A stretch of DNA of 64,000 bases from DAIMZI01 sp036734025 (GTDB lineage Bacteria; Pseudomonadota; Alphaproteobacteria; Rhizobiales; Rhodomicrobiaceae): contig DAIMZI010000002.1 of the NCBI GenBank assembly GCA_036734025.1, positions 124,001 to 188,000 on the forward strand, given 5' to 3'. The translations under genes and the position numbers were made by a program. Positions 39,414-48,149 of the stretch are shown piece by piece. Within the stretch, counting starts at the first letter, position 1. Each line of letters starts with the position of its first letter. Under the pieces are notes generated by a model. The model did not search any database. It was given only the letters and a program-made list of their open reading frames with translations, and was not told the origin of the DNA.

Positions 39414-40633
39414 TGGGTCACCGGTTTCAGAGTTGGGGCTGGCGCTTCTCGAATGGCAAAATGTAGCGCGGCCGCCATCAGCCCGAGTATCACCGAAATC
39501 CACCACATCGCTTCATATGAACCAAATATATCGAACATGTAGCCGCCAAGCCAGGCCCCCAGAAAGCCGCCGACCTGATGCGACAGGAAGACGAAGCCGA
39601 ACAGCATCGACATCCATTTGGGGCCGAACAGGGTGGCGACAAGCCCGCTGGTCAGCGGCACCGTGCCCAGCCACAGCACACCGAGCAAGGCGGAATAGAC
39701 GATCGCCGTCTCGTAAGTGAGCGGCAGGAACAAGAAGCCGAGGAAGACCATGGAACGCAAAAGATAGAGCCAAGCGAGCGCGAGGCGCTTTTCCATCACC
39801 TGCCCGGCCAGGCCGCAGAGATAGGTGCCGGCAATATTGCCAAGCCCGATGGCCATCAGTGCCATGGTGCCGGCTTCAGGACCAAAGCCGCGATCCGATA
39901 GGAAGGCAGGCAGATGGACGGCGACGAAGGCGACGTGAAATCCGCAGACGAAAAAGCCCAGCGTGAGCAGACGGAAATCGCGGTTGGGCAGCGCCTGGCG
40001 CAGCGCGTCGCCAAAGCTCAGGTCGGTTGCTGCGGTCGCGGACCTGGCCGGACGTCCGGCCACGGCCCAGCCGAGTGGCGCCATGATCGCTGCCGTCAAG
40101 GCGAGGATCATCAGGCTCTGCGCCCAGCCGAAATCCTGGATCAGTACATGCGCATAGGGCAGTGCGAGAAACTGGCCGATGGCGCTGCCCATGCTGGCAA
40201 GGCCGAGCGCCATGCTGCGCTTGTCCTCCGGCGCGGCGCGGCCCACGGCGCCAAGCACGGCCGTGAAGCCGGTGCAGCTCACGCCGAGACCGATCAGCGT
40301 GCCGGCGCCGATCAGTCCGGCCTCGCTGGTGGACTGCGCCATCATCATGACGCCGGATGCATAGATCAGCCCGCCGACAGCAACCACGCGTCCGGCACCG
40401 AACCTGTCGGCCAGACCTCCGGCGACCGGGGCAAACATGCCCCAGACCAGATTGAGCAGCCCCAGGGACAAGGCAAAGGTCTCGCGGCCAAGCCCAAGAT
40501 CGAGGCTGAGCGGAGCGAGATAGAGCCCGAATGTCTGGCGTATCCCCATATTTATGGCGAGGATCGCGGCGGCGCCGAAAATGATAAGCCAGCCGATCCT
40601 GGCCGCCGGCGAAATCTGCTTGTCCGGGCTCAT
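39410..40633 (-). CDS. Major facilitator superfamily transporter
   Basis: 407 residues and about twelve helices from ATG 40633, behind AGAGGAAA; the frame continues upstream to 40741 without family features. The first helices read IIFGAAAILAINMGIRQTFGLYLAP and the loop 2-3 motif is GLADRFGAGRVV. The pattern resembles the oxalate/formate-like and monocarboxylate-like MFS branches common in Proteobacteria. The substrate is unknown; adjacency to prpE suggests, without proving, an organic acid. Confidence 0.87.
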   Translation of the reverse strand: MSPDKQISPAARIGWLIIFGAAAILAINMGIRQTFGLYLAPLSLDLGLGRETFALSLGLLNLVWGMFAPVAGGLADRFGAGRVVAVGGLIYASGVMMMAQSTSEAGLIGAGTLIGLGVSCTGFTAVLGAVGRAAPEDKRSMALGLASMGSAIGQFLALPYAHVLIQDFGWAQSLMILALTAAIMAPLGWAVAGRPARSATAATDLSFGDALRQALPNRDFRLLTLGFFVCGFHVAFVAVHLPAFLSDRGFGPEAGTMALMAIGLGNIAGTYLCGLAGQVMEKRLALAWLYLLRSMVFLGFLFLPLTYETAIVYSALLGVLWLGTVPLTSGLVATLFGPKWMSMLFGFVFLSHQVGGFLGAWLGGYMFDIFGSYEAMWWISVILGLMAAALHFAIREAPAPTLKPVTQ

Positions 40634-40805
40634 CGTTTCCTCTGGTCTGGTATCGTGCTTCTCGTCCTTGCACGCCTTTATGGGGACCGAACCGTACTCC
40701 AAGCGGCACGCCGGCATGACGGCGCGGCACTGCCCCGGCATGAACTGGACAAGATGTTAACCCGGTGCAATAGTCCGGCACCATATATAATAATGAGATC
40801 CTGAT

Positions 40806-41204
40806 ATGAGCAGGTTTCCCGACCTCTTCACCTGGTGGAACGGCGCAACGCTGGGCACCCGCATGTTCACGCGGCGCAGTGGCCGTCTGGTCGGCACCGA
40901 TGATGGCGGCAACCACTATTACGAACAGCGAAAAGGCGTCGGCCCACTTGGAAAACCACGCCGCTGGGTGATCTATAATGGTGTCGCAGAAGCGTCCAAG
41001 GTCCCACCCGAATGGCATGCCTGGCTGCACTACACTGTGGATGTGCCCCCGAGCGAAGAAGATTACAGCCCCAAGGCCTGGGAAAAGCCGCACATGCCAA
41101 ACATGACCGGCACGCCGCAAGCCTATCGCCCGTCGGGCAGCATATTGAACCCGCGGCCACGTGCACAGGGCCGGCCCGATTATGAACCCTGGGATGCCGA
41201 ATGA
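40806..41204 (+). CDS. NADH:ubiquinone oxidoreductase accessory subunit NDUFA12
   Basis: 132-residue homologue of the complex I B17.2 subunit: FTWWNGATLGTRMFTRR, LVGTDDGGNHYYEQR, RRWVIYNG, PPEWHAWLHY, and the C-terminal PRAQGRPDYEPWDAE. It sits at the junction of matrix arms in alphaproteobacterial and mitochondrial complex I. A TATAAT at 40786-40791 lies 15 bases before the ATG and could be a -10 box with a very short leader, though no good -35 is present. The next gene overlaps by four bases. Confidence 0.95.
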   Translation: MSRFPDLFTWWNGATLGTRMFTRRSGRLVGTDDGGNHYYEQRKGVGPLGKPRRWVIYNGVAEASKVPPEWHAWLHYTVDVPPSEEDYSPKAWEKPHMPNMTGTPQAYRPSGSILNPRPRAQGRPDYEPWDAE

Positions 41205-41980
41205 GCGATGAGGCGTGCATCAATCCGGAGCGTGAACAGGTCTGGCGCGCCGACACCTACGACGCCAATGCGCGCTTCGTCTCCGATTGTGGCGCGCTGA
41301 TCCTCGGCTGGCTGGCGCCGCAACCGGGCGAACATGTGCTCGATCTGGGTTGTGGTGACGGTGCATTGAGCGAGCAGATCGCGGCCGCGGGTGCAAGCGT
41401 GATCGGCGTGGATGTGAGCGAGGAGCTGCTGCGCGCAGCGCGCGAGCGCGGTGTCGATGCGCGCTTCATGGACGGTGAGGCGCTGAGCTTTGATGCCACG
41501 TTCGACGCGGTTTTCTCCAACGCGGCACTGCACTGGATGCGCCGGGCCGATATGGTCATTGCCGGCGTCTGGCGGGCGCTCAAGCCTGGGGGTCGTTTTG
41601 TCGCCGAATTCGGCGGGCATGGAAACGTTGCGGCGATCGTAACGGCAATGCGCGCCGCTGCCGAGCGCTTTGGCGGCGATGCGGCGCTGGCGGGCCCATG
41701 GTTCAACCCGACGCCGCAAGCCTATCGCGCGCGGCTGGAAAAAGCGGGCTTCAGTGTGCGCCGCATCGAGCTTGAGGCGCGGCCAACGCCACTGCCGAGC
41801 GGTCTTGAAGGCTGGCTGAAGACGTTTCGCCCGGCCTTTTTCAAGCCTTTTCCGCACACCGAGCAGCAGGCGATGGTCGACTATATCACCGAACTGCTGC
41901 GCCCCAGCCTGATGAGCGAGGACGGGAGGTGGCTCGCCGATTATGTACGGCTGCGGTTTGAGGCAGTAAAGCCGGCCTGA
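41201..41980 (+). CDS. Class I SAM-dependent methyltransferase
   Basis: 259 residues with motif I VLDLGCGDGALSEQI, an acidic end of beta-2 (VIGVDVSEELL), and motif IV FSNAALHWM, the trans-aconitate / UbiE-like type-11 pattern. The start overlaps the NDUFA12 stop by four bases, so the pair is co-translated; a link to complex I assembly is tempting but unproven, since in mitochondria the methyltransferase NDUFAF7 of another family acts there. The substrate is unknown. Confidence 0.88.
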   Translation: MSDEACINPEREQVWRADTYDANARFVSDCGALILGWLAPQPGEHVLDLGCGDGALSEQIAAAGASVIGVDVSEELLRAARERGVDARFMDGEALSFDATFDAVFSNAALHWMRRADMVIAGVWRALKPGGRFVAEFGGHGNVAAIVTAMRAAAERFGGDAALAGPWFNPTPQAYRARLEKAGFSVRRIELEARPTPLPSGLEGWLKTFRPAFFKPFPHTEQQAMVDYITELLRPSLMSEDGRWLADYVRLRFEAVKPA

Positions 41981-42081
41981 ATCATTTTGTCGCAAAGCCG
42001 GTTCCCATGGCCGCGGCAAACGTTCTGGACAATTCCTGTGGCGACGACATGCGCCAGATCAGCAACGGAAAATTGGACGTC

Positions 42082-42468
42082 ATGATGCGCCTGATCCTGA
42101 CCATATTCTTCATCGCCGGAGCGCTTGCGCCGGGCTCATCTCTTGCCGACAGCAAAATCGCCAACCAGGTCGCGGTGTTCGCCGCGCTCGACAAGGTGAC
42201 GGCACGCGTCTCCAGGTTGGAGATCGAAATCGACAACACCACGCTTTTCGGTGCCCTCAAGATCACGCCGCGCGCCTGCTACACGCGCCCGCCCACCGAG
42301 CCACCGCTCACATCGGTGTTCGTCGAGGTCGACGAGATACAACTCAATGGCCAGGAGCGGCGGATATTCACAGGCTGGATGTTCGCCCAGAGCCCCGGCG
42401 TTCACGGTGTCGAACATCCTGTATTCGATGTCTGGTTGACCAGTTGCAGGACGCCTTCTGGCGGATGA
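42082..42468 (+). CDS. DUF2155 periplasmic protein
   Basis: 128 residues from ATG 42082 (or 42085), with a signal peptide ending at SSLAD. The mature part follows DUF2155: AALDKVTARVSRLEI, LKITPRACYTRPPTEPP, VEVDEIQ, FTGWMFAQSPGVHGVEHPVFDVWLTSC, with two conserved cysteines that may pair. The family is alphaproteobacterial and unassigned, usually near NDUFA12 and aat as here. Its last 67 bases overlap the end of aat on the opposite strand. Confidence 0.88.
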   Translation: MMRLILTIFFIAGALAPGSSLADSKIANQVAVFAALDKVTARVSRLEIEIDNTTLFGALKITPRACYTRPPTEPPLTSVFVEVDEIQLNGQERRIFTGWMFAQSPGVHGVEHPVFDVWLTSCRTPSGG

Positions 42469-43109
42469 TCGACCTGTAGCGCGCGGAAATTTGCCTTGCC
42501 CTGCAGCGCATCGGCAAGCAGCACCTGGAACTTTTCGCGGCCAATCTCGCGCGCGCCGAAGGTTTGCAGATGCTCGGTGACGAACTGTGTGTCAAGCAGC
42601 GTGAATCCGCCGCGGATCAGCCGCGCCATGAGATAAATGAGCGCCACCTTGCTGGCGTCGCGTTCATAGGAAAACATGCTCTCGCCAAAGAACGCCCGGC
42701 CCAGCTCCACACCGTAAAGCCCGCCGACCAGATCATTGCCGATCCACGCCTCTATCGTATGGCAGTGGCCCATCTCGAAAAGCTGAGCATATAGCCGGCG
42801 GATCTGCGGGTTGATCCACGTGGTCCGCCGCCCTGGCCGCGAGCCGGCGCACCCGTCGATGACGCCATGATAATGCGTGTCGACACGGATCTCGAACCTG
42901 CGGCTGCGGATCGTCCTCGCCAGGCGGCGCGGCACATGCACGGCGTTGAGCGGCAGGATGCCCCGCAATTCCGGCTCGACCCAGAACAGCGAATTGTCGA
43001 GCGCGCTCTCGGCCATTGGGAATATTCCACAGGAATAGGCCTTGAGCAGAACCTGGGGGGTGATTTCGGCATTGAGATCGGAAGGCGACCCCATGGGCGG
43101 CACCGTCAC
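42402..43109 (-). CDS. aat: Leucyl/phenylalanyl-tRNA-protein transferase
   Basis: Adds Leu or Phe from aminoacyl-tRNA to N-terminal Arg/Lys of proteins, marking them for ClpAP by the N-degron pathway. 235 residues with AYSCGIFPMAES, FWVEPELRGILPL, CAGSRPGRRTTWI, and GGLYGVELGRAFFGESMFS, plus the C-terminal LLDTQFVTEHLQTFGAREI. GTG 43109 is the farthest start; ATG 43094 is possible, and neither has a strong ribosome site. Last gene of the dsbA-aroQ-accB-accC-aat run. Confidence 0.94.
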   Translation of the reverse strand: MTVPPMGSPSDLNAEITPQVLLKAYSCGIFPMAESALDNSLFWVEPELRGILPLNAVHVPRRLARTIRSRRFEIRVDTHYHGVIDGCAGSRPGRRTTWINPQIRRLYAQLFEMGHCHTIEAWIGNDLVGGLYGVELGRAFFGESMFSYERDASKVALIYLMARLIRGGFTLLDTQFVTEHLQTFGAREIGREKFQVLLADALQGKANFRALQVDHPPEGVLQLVNQTSNTGCSTP

Positions 43110-43164
43110 TTATGCTGGACATTGCGCCGGAGCAACAGCGCAGCGGTATTCTATCAGAATACAG

Positions 43165-44505
43165 CTAATGGCTGCGGAGGTAATTTTCGAGCCAGTGAAT
43201 GTCGTAAACGCCGTTGACGATGTCAGGCTCGTTGATAAGCCTTGTATAAAGCGGAATGGTGGTCTCGATACCGTCGATGACGAACTCGCTCAGCGCGCGC
43301 TTGAGACGCATCAGACATTCGTTGCGGTTCTTGCCGTGAACGATGAGCTTGCCGATCAGGCTGTCATAATTGGGCGGGATGCTGTAGCCGGCATAAACAC
43401 CCGAATCGACGCGCACCGACAACCCGCCAGGCGGGTGAAAATAGCGGATCTTGCCCGGTGAGGGCACGAAGCTCTGCGGGTTCTCGGCATTGATGCGGCA
43501 CTCGATCGCATGGCCGTGAAAGCGGATATCCTCCTGGCGCAGCATCAGCGGGGCGCCGGCGGCGATGCGGATCTGCTCGATGATCAGGTCGATCCCGGTG
43601 ATCATCTCCGTGACGGGATGTTCAACCTGAATGCGTGTGTTCATCTCGATGAAATAGAATTCGCCGTTCTCATATAGGAATTCGACCGTGCCGACGCCGC
43701 GATATTTGAGCTTGCTCATGGCGGCCGAGACAGAGGCGCCGATGCTAGCGCGCTCGTCATCATTGAGCGCGGGTGAGGGCGCTTCTTCCCAGACTTTCTG
43801 ATGCCGGCGCTGAAGCGAACAGTCGCGCTCGCCCAGATGGACGGCGTTGCCGCGCCCGTCGGCCAGCACCTGAATCTCGATGTGGCGGGGCTGACGCAGA
43901 TATTTCTCGATATAGACCGCATCGTTGCCAAAGGCTGCCTTGGCTTCGGCGCGGGCCGTGGACAGGGCCACCGAGAGACGTTCCTCGGTTTCAGCAACCT
44001 TCATGCCGCGCCCGCCGCCGCCGGCAGATGCCTTGATGAGGACCGGATAACCTATTTCCCGCGCTATCTTGCGCGCCTGTTCATCGCCGGTGATGGCGCC
44101 ATCCGAGCCCGGCACGACCGGGATGCCGAGCTGACGCGCGGTATCCTTGGCCTGGATCTTGTCGCCCATGATGCGGATATGTTCGGACGTCGGGCCGATG
44201 AAGGTGATCTCGTGCTCTTCGAGAATTTCGGCGAAGCGAGCATTTTCCGACAAGAACCCGTAGCCGGGATGAACCGCATCGGCGCCGGTGATCTCGCAGG
44301 CCGCCAGCAGGGCGGGAATGTTCAGATAGCTCTCGCTCGCGGGCGGCGGCCCGATACACACACTTTCATCGGCCAGCCGCACATGCATCGCATCGGCGTC
44401 GGCGGTGGAGTGGACCGCAACTGTGGCAATGCCCAGCTCTTTGCAGGCGCGCTGGATACGAAGCGCGATCTCGCCGCGATTGGCGATCAGGACCTTGTCG
44501 AACAT
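43165..44505 (-). CDS. accC: Biotin carboxylase subunit of acetyl-CoA carboxylase
   Basis: ATP-dependent carboxylation of biotin on BCCP, the first step of fatty acid synthesis. 446 residues from ATG 44505 (MFDKVLIANRGEIALRI); the frame extends upstream to 44550 but that part is not conserved. ATP-grasp landmarks: KASAGGGGRGMK, the catalytic region MNTRIQVEHPVTE, and ECRINAENP. It follows accB after 16 bases, so the two subunits are made together. Confidence 0.96.
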   Translation of the reverse strand: MFDKVLIANRGEIALRIQRACKELGIATVAVHSTADADAMHVRLADESVCIGPPPASESYLNIPALLAACEITGADAVHPGYGFLSENARFAEILEEHEITFIGPTSEHIRIMGDKIQAKDTARQLGIPVVPGSDGAITGDEQARKIAREIGYPVLIKASAGGGGRGMKVAETEERLSVALSTARAEAKAAFGNDAVYIEKYLRQPRHIEIQVLADGRGNAVHLGERDCSLQRRHQKVWEEAPSPALNDDERASIGASVSAAMSKLKYRGVGTVEFLYENGEFYFIEMNTRIQVEHPVTEMITGIDLIIEQIRIAAGAPLMLRQEDIRFHGHAIECRINAENPQSFVPSPGKIRYFHPPGGLSVRVDSGVYAGYSIPPNYDSLIGKLIVHGKNRNECLMRLKRALSEFVIDGIETTIPLYTRLINEPDIVNGVYDIHWLENYLRSH

Positions 44506-44521
44506 CGGGTGGCGCGCCTTG

Positions 44522-44977
44522 TCATTCGATGATGAGAAGCGGTTCGCCATACTCGACGGGCTGGCCGTTCTCCACGAGGATGGCTGTGACCGTTCCGCCG
44601 CGCGGCGCCGGAATGTGGTTCATGGTCTTCATGGCTTCGACGATGAGCACCGTCTGGCCCTGTTCGACCCGCGCGCCGATTTCGACGAAGGGCGGAGCAC
44701 CGGGCTCCGGCGCGCGGTAGGCCGTTCCGACCATAGGCGATGTCACCGCGCCGGGATGCTGAGCCAGATCGGCGCTTGCCGGATCAGGCGCACCGGCAGC
44801 CTGCTGCGGGGGCGCCGCGGCCGGCGCAGTCACCACGGCGCTGACCATGCGCGCCACGCGCACGCGCACGCCCTTCTGTTCGATCTCGATTTCGCTCAGG
44901 CCGGTGTCGGCAAGCAATTCGGCGAGGCTGCGGATCATGTCCTCGTCGATCGGCGTGCTCTTGGATTTTTCATTCAT
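44522..44977 (-). CDS. accB: Biotin carboxyl carrier protein of acetyl-CoA carboxylase
   Basis: 151 residues: N-terminal helix region (IRSLAELLADTGLSEIEIE), an Ala/Pro-rich linker, and the biotinyl domain with the modified lysine K117 in VEAMKTMNHI. The start overlaps the aroQ stop by four bases and accC follows. This aroQ-accB-accC order is common across Proteobacteria. Confidence 0.96.
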   Translation of the reverse strand: MNEKSKSTPIDEDMIRSLAELLADTGLSEIEIEQKGVRVRVARMVSAVVTAPAAAPPQQAAGAPDPASADLAQHPGAVTSPMVGTAYRAPEPGAPPFVEIGARVEQGQTVLIVEAMKTMNHIPAPRGGTVTAILVENGQPVEYGEPLLIIE

Positions 44978-45468
44978 CTGTTTGGTCTTGTCGCCCCTTG
45001 CGTCGCAGCCAACCCCTCGTCGCGCGCGACGATACGCATCACGCCCTGAAGCGCCAGCTCATAGCCCAGCGCGCCGAACCCGCACACGACACCCGTCACG
45101 CCTTTCGACACGTAGGACTGCTGGCGAAAAGCATCGCGCCTATAAATGTTCGACAGATGCACCTCTATGCAAGGAATGTTTGCGGCGCTCAACAACGCGT
45201 CGAGGATTGCCACCGAACTGTGGCCATATCCCGCCGGGTTGACAATCAGGCCGCTGCCCTGCTTGCGCGCTTCCTGGATCCAGTCGACCAGCGTGCCCTC
45301 GTGGTTGGACTGGCGAAAAACTATGTCGAGGCCGGCCGGCTGCGCCTGGGCCTTGAGGCGGGCTTCGATGTCGGTGAGCGTATCATAGCCGTAGATTTCA
45401 GGCTCGCGCTCGCCGAGGAGATTGAGGCTGGGACCGTTCAGGACATAGACGGGCTTTTGCATGGGCAT
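44974..45468 (-). CDS. aroQ: 3-dehydroquinate dehydratase, type II
   Basis: 164-residue dodecameric dehydratase of the shikimate pathway. Seen: VLNGPSLNLLGEREPEIYG (flexible-loop Arg and Tyr), QSNHEG, NPAGYGHSSVAI in place of the more usual NPAAYTHTS, and EVHLSNIYRRDAF with the catalytic His and Arg. The N-terminal few residues (MPMQK) allow a start at either Met. Confidence 0.95.
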   Translation of the reverse strand: MPMQKPVYVLNGPSLNLLGEREPEIYGYDTLTDIEARLKAQAQPAGLDIVFRQSNHEGTLVDWIQEARKQGSGLIVNPAGYGHSSVAILDALLSAANIPCIEVHLSNIYRRDAFRQQSYVSKGVTGVVCGFGALGYELALQGVMRIVARDEGLAATQGATRPNR

Positions 45469-45537
45469 CGCCGTGGACTGGTGAGAAAATGGGACAAGCG
45501 ATCATCGGTTGCCCCCTGCATACTGCGCCGAAAGGAG

Positions 45538-45561
45538 AAAAGCCACCCGAAGGCGGCTTTT
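45538..45561. terminator. Rho-independent terminator after dsbA
   Basis: AAAAGCC (45538-45544) pairs with GGCTTTT (45555-45561); CC/GG closes the inner part around a CGAA loop with one A-C mismatch. A-run and T-run flank it, so it works on either strand. It lies 57 bases past the dsbA-type stop on the minus strand and upstream of aroQ, separating the two units. Confidence 0.8.
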
Positions 45562-45617
45562 GTCGCGAGTTTCCTCATTTCCGGCGAAAAGCGCAAGCCA
45601 GCCGGCTCAAAAGCGGC

Positions 45618-46382
45618 TCAGCAGGCCGCGCAGCCTTCTTCACGCGTCTTGGTAACAGCCTGGGCCACTTCCTGGGTGAGGTTTTCAGGCGCGCCCGGGA
45701 TCAGCACATCACCGACCAGAAATGCCGGGGTGCCTTGCACGCCGATGCTTTCCGCAAGCTCGATATTGGATTCGATGAACGCGTCGACCTCGGGCGCCTC
45801 CATATCCTTTTTCAATTGCTCGATGTCGATGCCAACCTGCTCGGCGACGGCAAAAACCGACGCCTCGTCCTCGAAGCGGACCGATGATCTCATCATCGCA
45901 TCATGAAATTCCATGTATTTGCCCTGCTGGCGCGCCGCGATCGCGGCCCTTGAGGCAGTCAGCGAAGACGGACCAAGCACGGGGAACTCGACGAAGCGGA
46001 CCACGACATTCTTGTCCGCATCGGCAAACTCGCGCAAGTCGGCATAGGCCTTGCGGCAGTACGGGCAGTTGTAATCCATGAATTCGACGATCACCACATC
46101 GCCCGTGCCAAAGCCATAGTCCGCATAAGGCGACTGGGGGCCATAGAGCGTGGAGAGATGGGTCTGCCGGGCCTCGGTGGCCTCGATCTCCTTTTGCGCG
46201 CGCAGCGCCTCGATGACCTCTTCGAGCACACCGGGATTTTCGATCAGATAGGAGCGGACAATCTCCTGAATGGCCTTTTGCTGACTTTCATCAAATGGGC
46301 TCGCGGCATATGCGCGAAATTGTCCGGTGGCCGTCGCGGCCAGCAACACCAGGCCGGCCGTTGCAAGTGCAAGTCGTCTCAT
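45618..46382 (-). CDS. DsbA-family thiol oxidoreductase
   Basis: 254 residues, signal peptide about 1-27, an N-terminal helical extension (KAIQEIVRSYLIENP), then the thioredoxin fold with C106-P-Y-C109 in FMDYNCPYCRKAY and the cis-Pro loop GVQGTPAFLVG. This is the Com1/ScsC-like branch rather than classical DsbA. The very C-terminus reads GCAAC, a second CxxC (C251, C254) outside the fold, which is unusual. The terminator downstream separates it from aroQ. Confidence 0.9.
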   Translation of the reverse strand: MRRLALATAGLVLLAATATGQFRAYAASPFDESQQKAIQEIVRSYLIENPGVLEEVIEALRAQKEIEATEARQTHLSTLYGPQSPYADYGFGTGDVVIVEFMDYNCPYCRKAYADLREFADADKNVVVRFVEFPVLGPSSLTASRAAIAARQQGKYMEFHDAMMRSSVRFEDEASVFAVAEQVGIDIEQLKKDMEAPEVDAFIESNIELAESIGVQGTPAFLVGDVLIPGAPENLTQEVAQAVTKTREEGCAAC

Positions 46383-46427
46383 CTCCGTTTGATCTCCAGA
46401 AAAAGGGTCAATGGGCCGTGAGGGCGG

Positions 46428-47864
46428 TCATTCGCTCGGTGGTTCATAGCGGACGATGTCGTCGGCCTTGACCCAGGAGGCGGAATGGGGCGGAAAGCCG
46501 GCCTTTGCGCGCTCGGCCTGTTCCTTCGCCAGCTTCAGATTGCCTTCATAGAAATATGCCTGGGCAGATGCAAGCTCGGCGTCGGGTATGCGCCCTAGCC
46601 GCCCATACGCGATGGCAAGCTGGCGATAGCCGGAAGGGGAATATTCTTCGGTTACCAGCGCGCGGCGCAGATTCTGCTGGGCCTCCAGAAGATGGTCACG
46701 CTCGTTGGTCGCCAGTAGCGCCTGGGCGAACATGATGCGGATGATCCCTGCCTCGGGCGCAAGCTCGACGGCCTTGCGCAGCGACGGGATGGCCTCGCGC
46801 ACGCGCCCGCTCTCCAGCAGGAACTGACCCTTCAACTCGTGGAAATACGGATTGTCCGGCTCTGCTGCGATGAGTGCGTTGATATCGGGCAAAGCCGCGT
46901 CGATGCCCGCAGAGAAATTTCGGGCGATCGCCCTTGCATAGCGCGCCGGCATGGAGTTGTCCGAAGCCGGAAACATGTTGAATACCGCCTGCGGGTTACG
47001 CTGATTCATGAAGCCTTCCAGCTTGGCGCGGATCATGTCATGGCGCCGCTGCCAGTCTTCCGAGTCGCGCCTTTCAAAATAGGGGCTTTCACGCACCAGC
47101 CCACGCAACTGGGCGATACGGTCGGTCGGCATAGGGTGGGTCTGGAGATAGGGGTCGACCAGAGCCGCGGCGCCGCGCGCCTGTTCAGCGAAGAATTCAA
47201 AGGTTGTCAGCATGCCCCGGCCAGATTGCTGGGTGCGGTTCAGGAACCTGACTGCGGCCTGGTCGGCGGAGAATTCCTCGATCCGGCGATAGGCCAGCAC
47301 CGAGCGCAGCACGGCTGACTGCCCGCCGAGCATCACCGCCTGGCCGGCCTGGCCCACTTCGGCGCCCGCACCGGAGATTGCACCGGCGGCCATCGCCGCA
47401 ATCCCGAGAATTTGCAGCATCAGCGAGGTGTTCTGCGCCTTGGCCATGAAGGCGCGAAGCCGCGAAAGGTGCCCGCCGGCGATGTGGCCGGCTTCATGGG
47501 CAATCACGCCAATCAGTTCGTTGGGCGTCTTGGCATGCATGATCGCGCCGACATGAATGAACATGTTGCGCCCGTCGATGACGAAGGCGTTGAAGCTGCG
47601 CGCACCGATGAGATGGATCTTGATGTTCTGCGCGCTCAGGCCGGCAGCCTGCAGGATCGGCTGCGAATATTCGCTGATAAGCGTCTCGATCTCGGTATCG
47701 CGGATGAGGCCTTGCGCCTGGGCGCGGCTGAACGTCGCGAGGCCGAGCAGCAGTACGAGCAGAGCAACCGCCAGACCCCTGACGAGGCGGCCGCTGCTAA
47801 CAGCCGCACCACGCCCGGAAGCACCGGCACCGTGCGCGCTGATGAAGGCAAACTGAAAGCGCAT
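46428..47864 (-). CDS. M48 metalloprotease with TPR repeats, BepA-like
   Basis: 478 residues from ATG 47864 (ATG 47900 would add 12). Signal sequence ends near RAQAQ. Zinc site H123-E-A-G-H127 in IAHEAGHIAGGH with a downstream glutamate in RIEEFSADQAAVRF, then a loop region and a C-terminal TPR array (about 300-460). BepA in E. coli chaperones LptD assembly and degrades stalled outer-membrane proteins; a similar role is inferred. Its gene is upstream of dsbA on the same strand. Confidence 0.9.
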   Translation of the reverse strand: MRFQFAFISAHGAGASGRGAAVSSGRLVRGLAVALLVLLLGLATFSRAQAQGLIRDTEIETLISEYSQPILQAAGLSAQNIKIHLIGARSFNAFVIDGRNMFIHVGAIMHAKTPNELIGVIAHEAGHIAGGHLSRLRAFMAKAQNTSLMLQILGIAAMAAGAISGAGAEVGQAGQAVMLGGQSAVLRSVLAYRRIEEFSADQAAVRFLNRTQQSGRGMLTTFEFFAEQARGAAALVDPYLQTHPMPTDRIAQLRGLVRESPYFERRDSEDWQRRHDMIRAKLEGFMNQRNPQAVFNMFPASDNSMPARYARAIARNFSAGIDAALPDINALIAAEPDNPYFHELKGQFLLESGRVREAIPSLRKAVELAPEAGIIRIMFAQALLATNERDHLLEAQQNLRRALVTEEYSPSGYRQLAIAYGRLGRIPDAELASAQAYFYEGNLKLAKEQAERAKAGFPPHSASWVKADDIVRYEPPSE

Positions 47865-48149
47865 GAAACAAATCTCTAGGGCTGTATTTCTGGTTTGCAT
47901 GGTTTTTCTGGAGCCTAGGCCGCCGAGCCCTTAGGGTCAACGCAGCGACGCGCTCCCCCGCCATGCCTCGCACGAATGTGAAGCGCGCAAGTTGGCGACA
48001 CAATGGCGGAGCGACAAGGTCGGTCTGCGCAACTAACGAGATGTTTGCAGGGAATAGCCATAAATAACAGTGGCTTGCGGACCAACTGCCGTGACCACGG
48101 AGCAAGTGGCCGGCAACATGTACAAAATGTAATCGATGAAAAAGGGACA

